Shown in pieces: positions 9,581 to 17,690 of a DNA stretch of 64,000 nucleotides. Location of the stretch: positions 2,294,001 through 2,358,000 of the forward strand of contig NZ_CP121194.1 in NCBI RefSeq assembly GCF_039993895.1, written 5' to 3'. The position numbers were made by a program, and so were the translations under genes. The stretch comes from Edaphobacter paludis. Lineage in GTDB: Bacteria; Acidobacteriota; Terriglobia; Terriglobales; Acidobacteriaceae. The stretch's first letter is position 1. Each line of letters begins with the position of its first letter. The notes under the pieces were generated by a model. The model worked only from the letters and a program-made list of their open reading frames with translations, ran no database searches and was not told where the DNA came from.

Positions 9581-10390
9581 CTACGAAGTTTCCCCCGGTG
9601 GTGTCTCATCGACCGCTTCACGGACCAATTTAATGTGTGAAGAAAAGAGGGGATGCTGTTGCATCCTCTCCCACACCGGGGAGATAGCTATACCCAAAGG
9701 CAGACCGGCAATCGCCGGTGTAGCGACCGGAAAGCAAGCGACGCGCAAAGCAACATACGACATCTTCTCCGATATCCAGTGCTGAAGAGGATTCGCGACC
9801 AGACGGCCATTGAGGTATCCCGCAACGGCCTCTTTCTCGGGTGAATTCATGAAGCCTGTCTGCCATCGTTTGAGGCTTTCCAGTTTCTCGTTCGGATCGC
9901 CCTTAGATACCGCATAGAGGGCCAACGGAATATCCATGAAGAAGTAGACGTGCTTCATTCCAAAATCGAGCCGACGAAGAAGTTCTGAGTCAAACGTGAT
10001 TCGGGGAGCGACCAGCGCCAGCGACCGATGGAAAAAGCTACGCACCTGCGAACCGCCATCGGCGAAGTTGTCGAACTGGACTTGCAGCCAACCACTGTCG
10101 CCCGTCAATGCAAAGAGTGTCGAACCAATCAAAGGCGGTCTGACGTACCCCCAGGTGGAATCTCGCGTGTGGAGTCGCGGAGCCATCCACGCAGACATCT
10201 CCCCCTGCAACGAGGTCGGGAAGGCATCTGGCAGGAAGACGGCGACCCAGTTCAGGAAGAAGCCGCGCAGATCTTGTCGTTCGGGGACAGGAGCAATATC
10301 CATGTCTTCGAGAAACGACTGCCACTCTTCTTCACAGATTGCCGCGACGCGGTTCGAATCGATCGATAGGGTCAACCCAAATGGATGCAA
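9581..10390 (-). CDS. Hypothetical protein, last gene of minus-strand XRE operon
   Basis: 269 residues, no family recognised. It is rich in Trp and aromatic residues, has no signal peptide or clear membrane segment, and is probably a soluble globular protein. It ends 8 nt from the stop of the DprA-like gene in convergent orientation, and lies 67 nt downstream of the XRE/ImmA-like gene on the same strand, so it is probably cotranscribed with that regulator. Possible roles are an accessory or immunity protein of the flanking locus or an unrelated passenger; nothing in the sequence decides between these. Confidence 0.6.
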   Translation of the reverse strand: MHPFGLTLSIDSNRVAAICEEEWQSFLEDMDIAPVPERQDLRGFFLNWVAVFLPDAFPTSLQGEMSAWMAPRLHTRDSTWGYVRPPLIGSTLFALTGDSGWLQVQFDNFADGGSQVRSFFHRSLALVAPRITFDSELLRRLDFGMKHVYFFMDIPLALYAVSKGDPNEKLESLKRWQTGFMNSPEKEAVAGYLNGRLVANPLQHWISEKMSYVALRVACFPVATPAIAGLPLGIAISPVWERMQQHPLFSSHIKLVREAVDETPPGETS

Positions 10391-10457
10391 ATTGGTACCT
10401 CTTCCTCTGTGAGGCTAGTGTAGTGGCGGCTTGCAAAAGTGTATTTACAGATCGCGT

Positions 10458-11528
10458 CTATTGCGCTCTTGGCTTGAAATCCAAGACGCGTCCACGCCGC
10501 TTGGGTGCTTCCACGCCCAGCAGTTCGGCAACAGTGTGGAGGGGGATGCCCGTTTCACCCGACAACTTGGCTAAATCTATCGGATTCCCGTATCGAAGTT
10601 CGGCCATTTTCCTCATAAGGCGCGGCTTTGGCTGAGGGATGTTCTCGTCACCCGGCTCAAGTTGCGTCCAGCCGCTAGTGCGTACTTGTTGGTTCAGATA
10701 GCGATACTGGTTTGGCGTAATCAACTTGAGATCGCTGGCCCGACGTATCAACATTTGCAACGACACGTTCCATCTTGGCTTGAGCGTCGCAAGATTGGTA
10801 AGGGTTATCGGGCCTCTCATCTCTTCGAGCATGGCTTCCTTTGGGAGGAGCAGCTCCTGAGCAAAAGCCCTCGCTTGATTGTCAGCTTCCACAACAGACA
10901 CGGTTAGAGGAGAGTGCAAGACGAGATGCCCGATTTCCTCGCCTAACGTGAAGTTGACGCGATAGCCGACCTTACCCCCGAGGAGCGCAATGACGGGCCT
11001 TGGATACGGTGACCCAACCCATGTCGCGAACCCATCGAGCGTACTGATCTCCCGAGGAATCAGCAATATCAACACGCCGTTGCGCTCTGCTCGTTGCATG
11101 AGGTCTACCACTGGGACGTGAGGCGCGATGCCAAGGGCCGTTCGTGTTATCTGAGCGGCCTTTTCAGGTGATTCCTTGAGTCGCGGAAGATTGACTGGCA
11201 CCTGTTTCAACTTCGCGCCCAAGAAGACCGCCAGTTCAAAGGCAACTGACGTTAATCCATGAGCATGTTGCCGCTCCGACTTGGAGAGTGCGGTGCGGGC
11301 ACGATAGAGGAGCGCCCCCGAGGGGAACTCGTCAACGTGGGTCGGCTCGAAAAACGCGAGGCCAAACCCCGTCTGCTTAGCCAGGATTTTGAGATAGTCC
11401 GATGATGGCCGATAGAGATTGGCTTCCATCGAAGCGATTCCTGACTGTGTTGTGCCAATCCGTTCTGCAAGTTCTGTCTGAGTTAATCCGGCAATCTCAC
11501 GCGCCAACTTTATCCGACTGCCTATCAT
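10458..11528 (-). CDS. XRE-family regulator fused to ImmA/IrrE-like (M78) domain
   Basis: 356 residues. Residues ~1-65 form an XRE helix-turn-helix (LTQTELAERIGTTQSGIASME). The middle holds an ImmA/IrrE metallopeptidase-like domain: FTLGEEIGHLVLH sits where active enzymes have HExxH, and ADNQARAFAQELLLP matches the downstream conserved block. The first zinc-ligand His is replaced by Glu (EEIGH), so proteolytic activity is doubtful and the domain may only sense or bind. Proteins of this build regulate mobile elements, stress responses and toxin or defence genes. The gene overlaps the upstream minus-strand gene by 32 nt, showing tight coupling. The C-terminal ~80 residues include a second possible HTH (LAKLSGETGIPLHTVAELLG). 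Confidence 0.85.
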   Translation of the reverse strand: MIGSRIKLAREIAGLTQTELAERIGTTQSGIASMEANLYRPSSDYLKILAKQTGFGLAFFEPTHVDEFPSGALLYRARTALSKSERQHAHGLTSVAFELAVFLGAKLKQVPVNLPRLKESPEKAAQITRTALGIAPHVPVVDLMQRAERNGVLILLIPREISTLDGFATWVGSPYPRPVIALLGGKVGYRVNFTLGEEIGHLVLHSPLTVSVVEADNQARAFAQELLLPKEAMLEEMRGPITLTNLATLKPRWNVSLQMLIRRASDLKLITPNQYRYLNQQVRTSGWTQLEPGDENIPQPKPRLMRKMAELRYGNPIDLAKLSGETGIPLHTVAELLGVEAPKRRGRVLDFKPRAQ

Positions 11529-12306
11529 CTGCCTCTTCTTCCGAATGTGTTGCCGAAACTGTTGGGGTCTCTCCGTCCATAGGAACGTCCCGATCTAGTT
11601 GACTTGAATCATCGCTCTCGGTTGCTACGGGGCCATCGCCTCCAACCAGGAGTGCTTCGATCTCTTGGTCTGCCAATGTTTCAGCCTGTGCGGCAGAAGC
11701 GGGTGTACGCTGCGAAGCGACCGGCTGCAAAATCGGATTCGTTACGGGCTCTTGCCAAGCAAGAACTACGTCCTGAGAACGTGCGCCCGCGACTTGCGGA
11801 CACGCAAGCCACACATTTGCGATTCCAAATCCCGGACTGAAATCCCAGAGGACTAAGAGGTTCGTCTTAGAACCCGCAGGCTTACCATCGTCTCCGAGGT
11901 AACGGACAGACGCCTGATTGTAAAACTCTCTCCTGCGAGTAGACGTACCGCATCCCGGCGCTACGCCCTTCTTTCCTTTCAGAACTCGGAACGCAAAACC
12001 CCTGTAGTGAACAAGCAGACTGATAAGCGGCTCTGCGGCAAGACGAAATCTGCGCTCTTTCAACTCCGTAACCCGCAGCCCATTTTTTGCGAGATACCGC
12101 TTCGCCTGATCGCGCACGATCATCTCCCGAAGGTGCGGCTCAGGACTTTCCCCATCACAGTTTTGCTCGTAGTATTTGCGGCACACCGTCGCCCCAACAT
12201 CTAGTGATTCATACAGTAGTCGCATTAACGATTCGACCTCGCCCATAACCTCCGAGAACGACGGTAATGGGTCTGGCTCCAGCGAGATCAACGAGAGTTT
12301 TTGCAT
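11497..12306 (-). CDS. Hypothetical protein, first gene of XRE/ImmA operon
   Basis: 269 residues, no family recognised. The N-terminal two thirds look globular and basic with Cys residues. The last ~80 residues are acidic, rich in Glu, Asp, Ser, Thr and Pro, and probably disordered. Its 3' end overlaps the XRE/ImmA-like gene by 32 nt, so the two are translationally linked. Gene pairs of an unknown protein and an XRE-ImmA protein occur in mobile elements as regulator/partner or toxin/antitoxin-like modules; which applies here is unknown. The start codon lies in a small dyad, there is no Shine-Dalgarno sequence, and a TATGAT -10-like box ends 14 nt upstream, suggesting a leaderless or nearly leaderless mRNA. 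Confidence 0.65.
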   Translation of the reverse strand: MQKLSLISLEPDPLPSFSEVMGEVESLMRLLYESLDVGATVCRKYYEQNCDGESPEPHLREMIVRDQAKRYLAKNGLRVTELKERRFRLAAEPLISLLVHYRGFAFRVLKGKKGVAPGCGTSTRRREFYNQASVRYLGDDGKPAGSKTNLLVLWDFSPGFGIANVWLACPQVAGARSQDVVLAWQEPVTNPILQPVASQRTPASAAQAETLADQEIEALLVGGDGPVATESDDSSQLDRDVPMDGETPTVSATHSEEEADDRQSDKVGA

Positions 12307-12315
12307 ACAGGTATG
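12304..12315. promoter_or_regulatory. Dyad over the start codon of the XRE operon, possible operator
   Basis: CATAC-AG-GTATG is a perfect 5-bp dyad that includes the ATG of the minus-strand operon. On the minus strand a TATGAT box stands just upstream, so a protein bound here would block transcription start. Autoregulation by the operon's own XRE protein is an inference. A short dyad like this can arise by chance. Confidence 0.3.
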
Positions 12316-12717
12316 TTTTTATCATATTGGACAGAAATTCTCAAACTTTCTTCCAACTTTCCACGACCTTCACAATTCCGCTCTCGTGGGGAGGAAGTAA
12401 TCCTCCCTGTCTTCGGACGCTTACCGTCCTTCGCCACCCTCCTCCAGCGGGGCGGTCCACCCTCCCCGCAACGGCCCTCCGGCAGAAACAAGCAACCGCA
12501 AAAGCCGCTAAGGGGGCTCTGCCCCGGCTCGCGCCCGCAAGGGGTTTCCCCATAATTTTTCTGCGAAAAATCACGCGATAAAACCGCGCCCTACGGGTGG
12601 GAGATACCCGCTCCCCTTGCAGTTGCTACCCCCCGCCTTCGCCAGGTGGCGTTCGGCATGTACATGCCGCGTTTCAACGCGGACGTGCAAGAGCCAGAAC
12701 CCAAGGAGGAAGCACCC
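12307..12717. promoter_or_regulatory. Non-coding, hairpin-rich leader between XRE operon and ardC
   Basis: About 410 bp without a credible gene. It holds the minus-strand promoter region at its left end and, towards ardC, several foldable stretches: GGGGC-TCT-GCCCC at 12513-12525, a perfect 16-bp palindrome at 12654-12669 (CGGCATG-TA-CATGCCG), and immediately after it CCGCGTT-TC-AACGCGG at 12667-12682. These end about 20 nt before the ardC ribosome binding site. Such structures upstream of leading-region antirestriction genes can act as single-stranded DNA promoters or as regulator sites. That role is inferred only from position and shape. Confidence 0.5.
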
Positions 12718-13629
12718 ATGAACACCAACAGCACTGTTACCCCCATCAGCGAAAACCCCAAACAGCCGCAGCAACGGCAGACAGCCAAAGAGATCATCGC
12801 CGCCAATGTGAAGAGCCTCATCGAGCAGCTAGAGGCCGGACACAGCGATGCGCTTACGGCCTATCTCGATGCCATGAGCCGTTTTCACAACTACTCTTTC
12901 GGGAACATCTTGGAGATCGCAAGGCAGAAGCCCACCGCAACCCGCGTTGCTGGCCTGTATGCGTGGAACCAGTTAGGCCGAAAGGTGAAGAAGGGAGAGA
13001 AAGGAATTCGGATTCTCGCTCCCATCGTCGGTATCAAGCGGAAGAGAGACGAGGAAGCCGAACGGGACATCACCAAGCAGAACACCCGCGTCCTTGTCGG
13101 CTTTCGGAATGCCTACGTCTTCGATGTCACGCAGACCGAAGGCGCGGAGTTACCGAGCATGAGGGAGATGCGCGGCACCGTAGGCGACAACCGCGACCGT
13201 CTCGTTTCCTTCATCAAGGCACAGGGTATCGAGCTTGTCTTCACCGAGAAGATTGCACCCGCGTTGGGAATGAGCTACGGCGGCAAGATCGCTATTCTTC
13301 CCGGTCAGTCCGAGGCCGAGGAGTTTTCGACCCTCGTCCACGAACTCGGACACGAAATGCTGCACAAGTCGGAGCGTCGCACCGCCACCACGAAGGTAGT
13401 GCGGGAGACAGAAGCCGAAGCTATCGCCTTTGTGATTGGGAAGGCAGTTGGCTTGGAGACAGGTTCGGCATCCGCCGACTACATCCACCTGTACCACGGT
13501 AACGCCTCGCTCTTGGCCGAGAGCTTGGAGGTTATCCAGCAAACCTCCGGTGTCATCCTTGCCGCGTTGCAGCCCCCGACAGCAGCAGAGGCGGAGATGC
13601 CCGATGCAGAACTGGCGAAGGTGGCGTAA
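12718..13629 (+). CDS. ardC: ArdC-like antirestriction protein
   Basis: 303 residues from the ATG at 12718, which has a strong Shine-Dalgarno AAGGAGGA at 12703-12710; the frame is open further upstream but without such a site. The N-terminal half matches the ArdC single-stranded DNA-binding domain (LDAMSRFHNYSFGNILEIA, then YAWNQLGRKVKKGEKGIRIL). The C-terminal half is an M78-type metallopeptidase-like domain with an intact zinc motif, TLVHELGHEMLH, and a downstream ETEAEAIAFVIGKAVGL block. ArdC proteins protect incoming conjugative DNA from restriction in the recipient. It is followed 81 nt later by the ParB-like gene, with which it probably forms an operon. Confidence 0.88.
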   Translation: MNTNSTVTPISENPKQPQQRQTAKEIIAANVKSLIEQLEAGHSDALTAYLDAMSRFHNYSFGNILEIARQKPTATRVAGLYAWNQLGRKVKKGEKGIRILAPIVGIKRKRDEEAERDITKQNTRVLVGFRNAYVFDVTQTEGAELPSMREMRGTVGDNRDRLVSFIKAQGIELVFTEKIAPALGMSYGGKIAILPGQSEAEEFSTLVHELGHEMLHKSERRTATTKVVRETEAEAIAFVIGKAVGLETGSASADYIHLYHGNASLLAESLEVIQQTSGVILAALQPPTAAEAEMPDAELAKVA

Positions 13630-13710
13630 CCCTTTCCCGTCCCGGAGCGGAAGGAGAGCGCGTCCGCTACAAAACACCGATGCAGTGCCACCCCCCCAAG
13701 GAGTACAGCC

Positions 13711-15294
13711 ATGAACACCCAAACGACGAACGAGTACCGCGACCTTCCCCTGTCTTTACTTACTGAATCCAAGACCAACCCACGCCGTACCTTTGAGGAC
13801 GATTCCTTGAAGGAACTGGCCGAGAGCATCCGCACCCAAGGCGTACTATCGCCCTTGCTTGTCCGGCCTATCACCGAGCAGGGCTTCGAGGTTGTCTTCG
13901 GAGCAAGACGCTTCCGTGCCGCCCAAATCGCAGAAGCGGCAACAGTCCCCGTTCGCATCAAGAACCTTACCGATGCGGAGGCGTTGGAGGCGCAGCTTAT
14001 TGAAAATCTGCAAAGACGCGACGTACATCCATTGCAGGAAGCGCAGGGTTTTTGCGCGTTGCTCAACCTTGAAGAACCGAAATACAGTATCGAGCAGATT
14101 GCAGCAAAGGTTGGAAAGTCTCCGGCCTATGTCGCACAGCGCATCCGGCTCACGGAGCTTACCGCCCCGGTAGTGGAGGCTTTCTATGCCGAGGAAATCG
14201 GCATCGGACACGCTCTCTTGCTTGCCAAGCTCCAGCCCGACCAGCAGGAGAAAGCCCTCTCGGAGTGTTTCCGCGAGGAGTGGGCGGGCGCGGGCAACAA
14301 GCCCAAGCGCATCCTGCTACCCGTTCGCCACCTTCAGCATTGGATAGAACACCAGCTCATGCTTCTCTTGAAGTTGGCACCGTTCAGCAAGCGCGATGCC
14401 CAGCTCGTTCCCGCAGCCGGAAGCTGTCTCGAATGCCCCAAGCGGACAGGCCACAACAGGCTTTTGTTTGCCGACGTGCAGCAGGACGCTTGCACCGACC
14501 CAACCTGCTATGCGGCCAAAGTTGAGGCGCAGGTGCAAGCCCTCATCGCCAGCAAGCCCAAGCTAGTCCAGATCAGCACCAGCTACGGCAACCTACCGGA
14601 AGGCAGCGCGGCCATTCCCCGCAACAAGTACGTCGAGATTGAAGCGCAGAAGCCGGACACGCCGGAGAAGGCAAAGCGGCCAGAGTATAAGACCTGCCGT
14701 TTTACCACCGAGGCCGTCGTCACCTATGGGAGCGAGAAGGGTGTAGTCCGCAAGGTCTGCGCCAATTCCGATTGCCCCATACACAACCCCAAGAAGCAGC
14801 CCAGCAAACCCAGTGCCGCGGCCAAAGCGGAGCAGGAGAAGCAACGCCGCGAGGAAGCACTCGCGAAAGCAACGGGATTACGGGTGCTACAGACCATCGT
14901 TGCTTCCGTCCCCGTTCGCTTGATGAAGCGTGACCTGCTCTTTATGGCAGAGAACCTTTTGCCCTTGCTGGACGAAGTTCGATTGGTGATGGTCGCTCGG
15001 AATCGCGGCATCCGTCCAAGCGAAGGGCAATCCGTTGGCAAGCTGCTCACGGCCTTCATTCGCAAAGCCGACGAGGGCGAACTGAACCGCTTGGCGATTG
15101 AGATTGTCATCCTGCTTGCCGCACGCTCGCAGTCGGACGGTGGCAAGGTGCTCAAGGCCGCAGCCCTGACGTACAACGTGAACACCGATTCCATCGCCCT
15201 CAAGGTGAAGCAGGAGTTTACGGCAAGGGAGAAGGCAAAGCAGCCTCAGAAGGTCGAGGCCAAACCAGCGGTCAAAGCGAAGAAGGCAGCATAG
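13711..15294 (+). CDS. ParB/RepB/Spo0J-family protein with Cys-rich insert
   Basis: 527 residues; start supported by AAGGAG 7 nt upstream. The N-terminal ParB/Srx (CTPase-like) domain shows TNPRRTFEDDSLKELAESI and the GARRFRAA motif, followed by NLQRRDVHPLQEAQGF and a HTH region with IAAKVGKSPAYVAQRIRL. A middle segment with clustered Cys (CLECPKRTGH...CTDPTCY, later CANSDCPI) suggests metal binding. The C-terminus is Lys/Ala-rich and basic. Such stand-alone ParB-like proteins without ParA are common on conjugative elements beside antirestriction and SSB genes; a role in early establishment rather than classical partition is likely (inference). A strong terminator follows. Confidence 0.85.
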   Translation: MNTQTTNEYRDLPLSLLTESKTNPRRTFEDDSLKELAESIRTQGVLSPLLVRPITEQGFEVVFGARRFRAAQIAEAATVPVRIKNLTDAEALEAQLIENLQRRDVHPLQEAQGFCALLNLEEPKYSIEQIAAKVGKSPAYVAQRIRLTELTAPVVEAFYAEEIGIGHALLLAKLQPDQQEKALSECFREEWAGAGNKPKRILLPVRHLQHWIEHQLMLLLKLAPFSKRDAQLVPAAGSCLECPKRTGHNRLLFADVQQDACTDPTCYAAKVEAQVQALIASKPKLVQISTSYGNLPEGSAAIPRNKYVEIEAQKPDTPEKAKRPEYKTCRFTTEAVVTYGSEKGVVRKVCANSDCPIHNPKKQPSKPSAAAKAEQEKQRREEALAKATGLRVLQTIVASVPVRLMKRDLLFMAENLLPLLDEVRLVMVARNRGIRPSEGQSVGKLLTAFIRKADEGELNRLAIEIVILLAARSQSDGGKVLKAAALTYNVNTDSIALKVKQEFTAREKAKQPQKVEAKPAVKAKKAA

Positions 15295-15301
15295 GTACGA
15301 C

Positions 15302-15335
15302 CGCGCGGGGTTTGCTCCCAAGCCCCGCGCGTTTT
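15302..15335 (+). terminator. Rho-independent terminator after the ardC-parB-like operon
   Basis: A 9-bp perfect GC-rich stem, CGCGCGGGG at 15302-15310 and CCCCGCGCG at 15323-15331, with a 12-nt loop, followed by TTTT. It starts 7 nt after the ParB-like stop. Confidence 0.85.
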
Positions 15336-15375
15336 CTCATGCTCCCTCAGAGCAACGTCAGGGCCGAGTGCCGCG

Positions 15376-16071
15376 CTATCCCCAGAGGGTAGGCGCGTCG
15401 TCACAGACGAGCAAACTTTCCTCATCATTCCGCACGTTGCCCACACGCGAGTTCGCCTTCCATGCCCGCATCCTCTCGGCAGGAAAAGGCCTCAGCAGAT
15501 CGAGCGGCAGAGCCTCAGCTTCCGCCGGCTGGAGCCAGCGGTCGTAATCCTTCGGCTCAATAATCACCGGCATCCGGTCATGCAGCGGCTCCATGACTTC
15601 GTTCGGGTCCGTCGTGATGATAGTGAACGTCTCCAGCAGCGTCCCGTTCTCTTCCTTCCAACTCTCCCAGAGGCCAGCAAAGCCGTACTGACTTCCATCG
15701 AGCATCCCGATGGCGAAAGCTTGCTTGGTCTTCGCGCCGATCTTCTGCCATTCGTAGAACGCATCGGCAGGCACCAGGCATCGCCGCTTCTTGATCGCTT
15801 CGCGGAAGGATGCGGTGGTGACAATGCTCTCTGCGCGAGCATTGATGCGCTTCACTCCGTCTCGCGCATCCCGCGCCCAGAAGGGCACGAGTCCCCACCG
15901 CATCAAGACAATCTCCCTCTCGCCCGACTCCGGCGAGAATCGCACCACGGGCTGAAATGTCTGCGGCGCAATATTGAAACTCGGGCCGAACTCCGGCAGG
16001 TGTTCGGGATCGACGCCGAACCAGTCGGCTATCGCCTTTTTCGTTGCCCGTCGAACGTAGCGTCCACACAT
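15376..16071 (-). CDS. SRAP family protein (YedK/HMCES), abasic-site DNA crosslinker
   Basis: 231 residues, the usual length. It begins MCGRY, so Cys2 is exposed after Met removal, as needed for the thiazolidine link to abasic sites in single-stranded DNA. Other expected active-site segments are visible: INARAE (Asn and Glu), CLVPADAFYEW (Glu) and LHDRMPV (His). A GAGGT ribosome site precedes the ATG. SRAP proteins shield abasic sites from cleavage and error-prone bypass. The gene lies near the imuA-imuB-dnaE2 cassette, the SOS-type context in which bacterial SRAP genes are often found, and here it travels on the mobile element. It is transcribed away from the ParB-like operon's terminator on the opposite strand. 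Confidence 0.93.
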   Translation of the reverse strand: MCGRYVRRATKKAIADWFGVDPEHLPEFGPSFNIAPQTFQPVVRFSPESGEREIVLMRWGLVPFWARDARDGVKRINARAESIVTTASFREAIKKRRCLVPADAFYEWQKIGAKTKQAFAIGMLDGSQYGFAGLWESWKEENGTLLETFTIITTDPNEVMEPLHDRMPVIIEPKDYDRWLQPAEAEALPLDLLRPFPAERMRAWKANSRVGNVRNDEESLLVCDDAPTLWG

Positions 16072-16201
16072 CGAGCTGACCTCGCCACGATTCTATAAGG
16101 GTATTACTTCCCACAACCCGATTTATGAGGCCGCATCTGCTCGCGAGCGCTTCATAAGCTGCCCGTGGTTTTTCTTTCGGTAAGGGGTGTCCGTTACAGC
16201 T

Positions 16202-17053
16202 TCAGAATGGGATTTCATCCTCCGAGAGTACCCTACCGAGTGGCGGCACAACTGCCGCAGCTGCGGTGCTCTCCGAAGAATCCTCAAAGTCGTCTTCGCT
16301 GGTATCGGTACCGTCAGCAGCGGATACTTTCATGTTAGCGGCGCTTCGGAGTAATTCCGAGATGGTTCCAACGAACGGGGATGTGTCGATTGCTCTTGCT
16401 GCCGCCGAGAGGCGGATGTCGAAGTTTTCTGCAACCACAATCTTGTATTTGCGACGATTGAAACTGCGCAAGATATCCTTCGCGTTCGGAGTCAGGTTGC
16501 CGAGGGCAATTAGCGCCGGATGCAGATGGTCATCGCCGAGGCAATATTTCTTATTCTTCCTGAGGAACTTTGGTTTTATCTCGTGAACGATCCCGACAAA
16601 TTGAGCCAAGAGCATCGGATAGATTACGAGCTTCTTGGCCTCGGCAAAACTGATCAATTCACTGTTTTTCAGTGTGTCTGATCCCTTCTTGCTTTTCACT
16701 GTTGGAACTACGCCAGGGTTCACAATCGCCACGTCGACACAATAGATCCCAGAGTCCCGACCGCCAAGCACGCTGAGATTGGAATGCAATTCGAAAACCG
16801 ATGCCCCGCGTTCACAGACCACGTGCGAGTAGTCCGCAGGGTGTCCCCTGGTACTTAGCTTTACTCGGAACTCTTGCGTACCCGTAGGATTCCGAATAGA
16901 AGTCTTGTATCCATAGGCACGGTAATGTTGGACCACCCCAACCATCGCCCCAACCTCAAGAAGTTGGGTTTGCCGTGCATTCAGGAAATCGAGTGCCGTT
17001 CGATGCTGTCTCGCGAATTGTCGGATTGCACTACTGATCTGGTCTGCGTTCAT
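16202..17053 (-). CDS. Putative PD-(D/E)XK-type protein with SSB-like acidic C-terminal tip
   Basis: 283 residues, family not recognised. In the middle, a strand with Asp (YCVDVAIV) is followed about 30 residues later by SFAEAKKLVIYP; the D...ExK spacing fits a PD-(D/E)XK nuclease core (inference). The last ~55 residues are an acidic, Ser/Thr/Ala-rich linker that ends LSEDEIPF and then stops. This closely imitates the conserved tip of bacterial SSB (acidic residues followed by IPF), which recruits RecO, PriA, ExoI and other repair proteins. The gene overlaps the upstream 142-residue gene by 23 nt, so the two form a coupled pair. It could be a nuclease targeted to SSB-interacting machinery, a decoy, or an anti-defence factor. 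Confidence 0.65.
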   Translation of the reverse strand: MNADQISSAIRQFARQHRTALDFLNARQTQLLEVGAMVGVVQHYRAYGYKTSIRNPTGTQEFRVKLSTRGHPADYSHVVCERGASVFELHSNLSVLGGRDSGIYCVDVAIVNPGVVPTVKSKKGSDTLKNSELISFAEAKKLVIYPMLLAQFVGIVHEIKPKFLRKNKKYCLGDDHLHPALIALGNLTPNAKDILRSFNRRKYKIVVAENFDIRLSAAARAIDTSPFVGTISELLRSAANMKVSAADGTDTSEDDFEDSSESTAAAAVVPPLGRVLSEDEIPF

Positions 17054-17459
17054 TTGCCAAGAAGTGCAAAATTTGAGGATACGGCTGACGAAGGAGTTCG
17101 ACGTTAAGGCCTTGGTCGTTCAAAAGTACTTCCAAATCGCGGAGAAGCGTCCCTAATTGACGAAACTGTACACTCTCGGGTGTGAAAGTGGTTCCTCCGA
17201 CCCGAACGCCGCTTACATCGTTCCCCAACAGCCTCGTTGAGTTGTAGAGCAGCCAATAGCTTGACGAACAGATTGAGTGCAGCTTGCGCACGGCTGCTAC
17301 GAGCGCGAGTTGATCGCGAAGCTCGTCTGTAAGCTTGACCTCGGCTTCCTTAAAAATCTCCTGCGAAGCCGCCTCAACAGACCTTGCGTAATCAATCACT
17401 TGTTCCCGAAGCGTGTAGGGCAGTTCGGGGGCAAATGCATTCACGTAGCGAAGGCTCAT
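17031..17459 (-). CDS. Hypothetical helical protein, partner of the SSB-tip protein
   Basis: 142 residues, no family recognised. Mostly predicted helical, with a Leu-rich C-terminal half (FRQLGTLLRDLEVLLNDQGL), no signal peptide and no membrane segment. The ATG has AGGAG 6 nt upstream. Its 3' end overlaps the PD-(D/E)XK-like gene by 23 nt. Small-plus-larger overlapping pairs of this kind can be toxin-antitoxin, nuclease-inhibitor or two-subunit modules; the sequence alone does not decide. Confidence 0.6.
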   Translation of the reverse strand: MSLRYVNAFAPELPYTLREQVIDYARSVEAASQEIFKEAEVKLTDELRDQLALVAAVRKLHSICSSSYWLLYNSTRLLGNDVSGVRVGGTTFTPESVQFRQLGTLLRDLEVLLNDQGLNVELLRQPYPQILHFLANERRPDQ

Positions 17460-17625
17460 TTCATGCTCCTATGCCTTAGGATAACCTCGGCTATCATTGA
17501 GCCGAATCGAAGCGGTGCCAAATGGGAAAAATAGTAGTTCTCATTTCTTCGTCGGCTTCCTGAAGGCACCTGTTTGTAAATCCTCGTTTGCCTTCTGCAA
17601 TGGCTGCACCAATCGCGGTGCAACA

Positions 17626-17661
17626 TTGACTTGCGCCCCAGAGCAGGGAGTATTCTGGGGC
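17626..17661 (+). promoter_or_regulatory. imuA promoter with overlapping inverted-repeat operator
   Basis: TTGACT at 17626-17631 and TATTCT at 17651-17656 (19-nt spacer) form a plausible sigma70-type promoter about 35 nt before the imuA ATG. A perfect 8-bp inverted repeat, GCCCCAGA at 17635-17642 and TCTGGGGC at 17654-17661, spans the spacer and -10 box. That is the position expected for a repressor. Since imuA-imuB-dnaE2 cassettes are usually SOS genes under LexA, this may be a LexA-type or element-encoded repressor site (inference). Confidence 0.45.
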
Positions 17662-17690
17662 TGCAGCAGAGAACAAAAGGCGAAAACGAA

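Noticed and set aside
12597-13502. 301-residue plus-strand frame overlapping ardC
   Set aside because: Arg-rich, low-complexity product in another frame of ardC, with no ribosome site; a GC-driven shadow.
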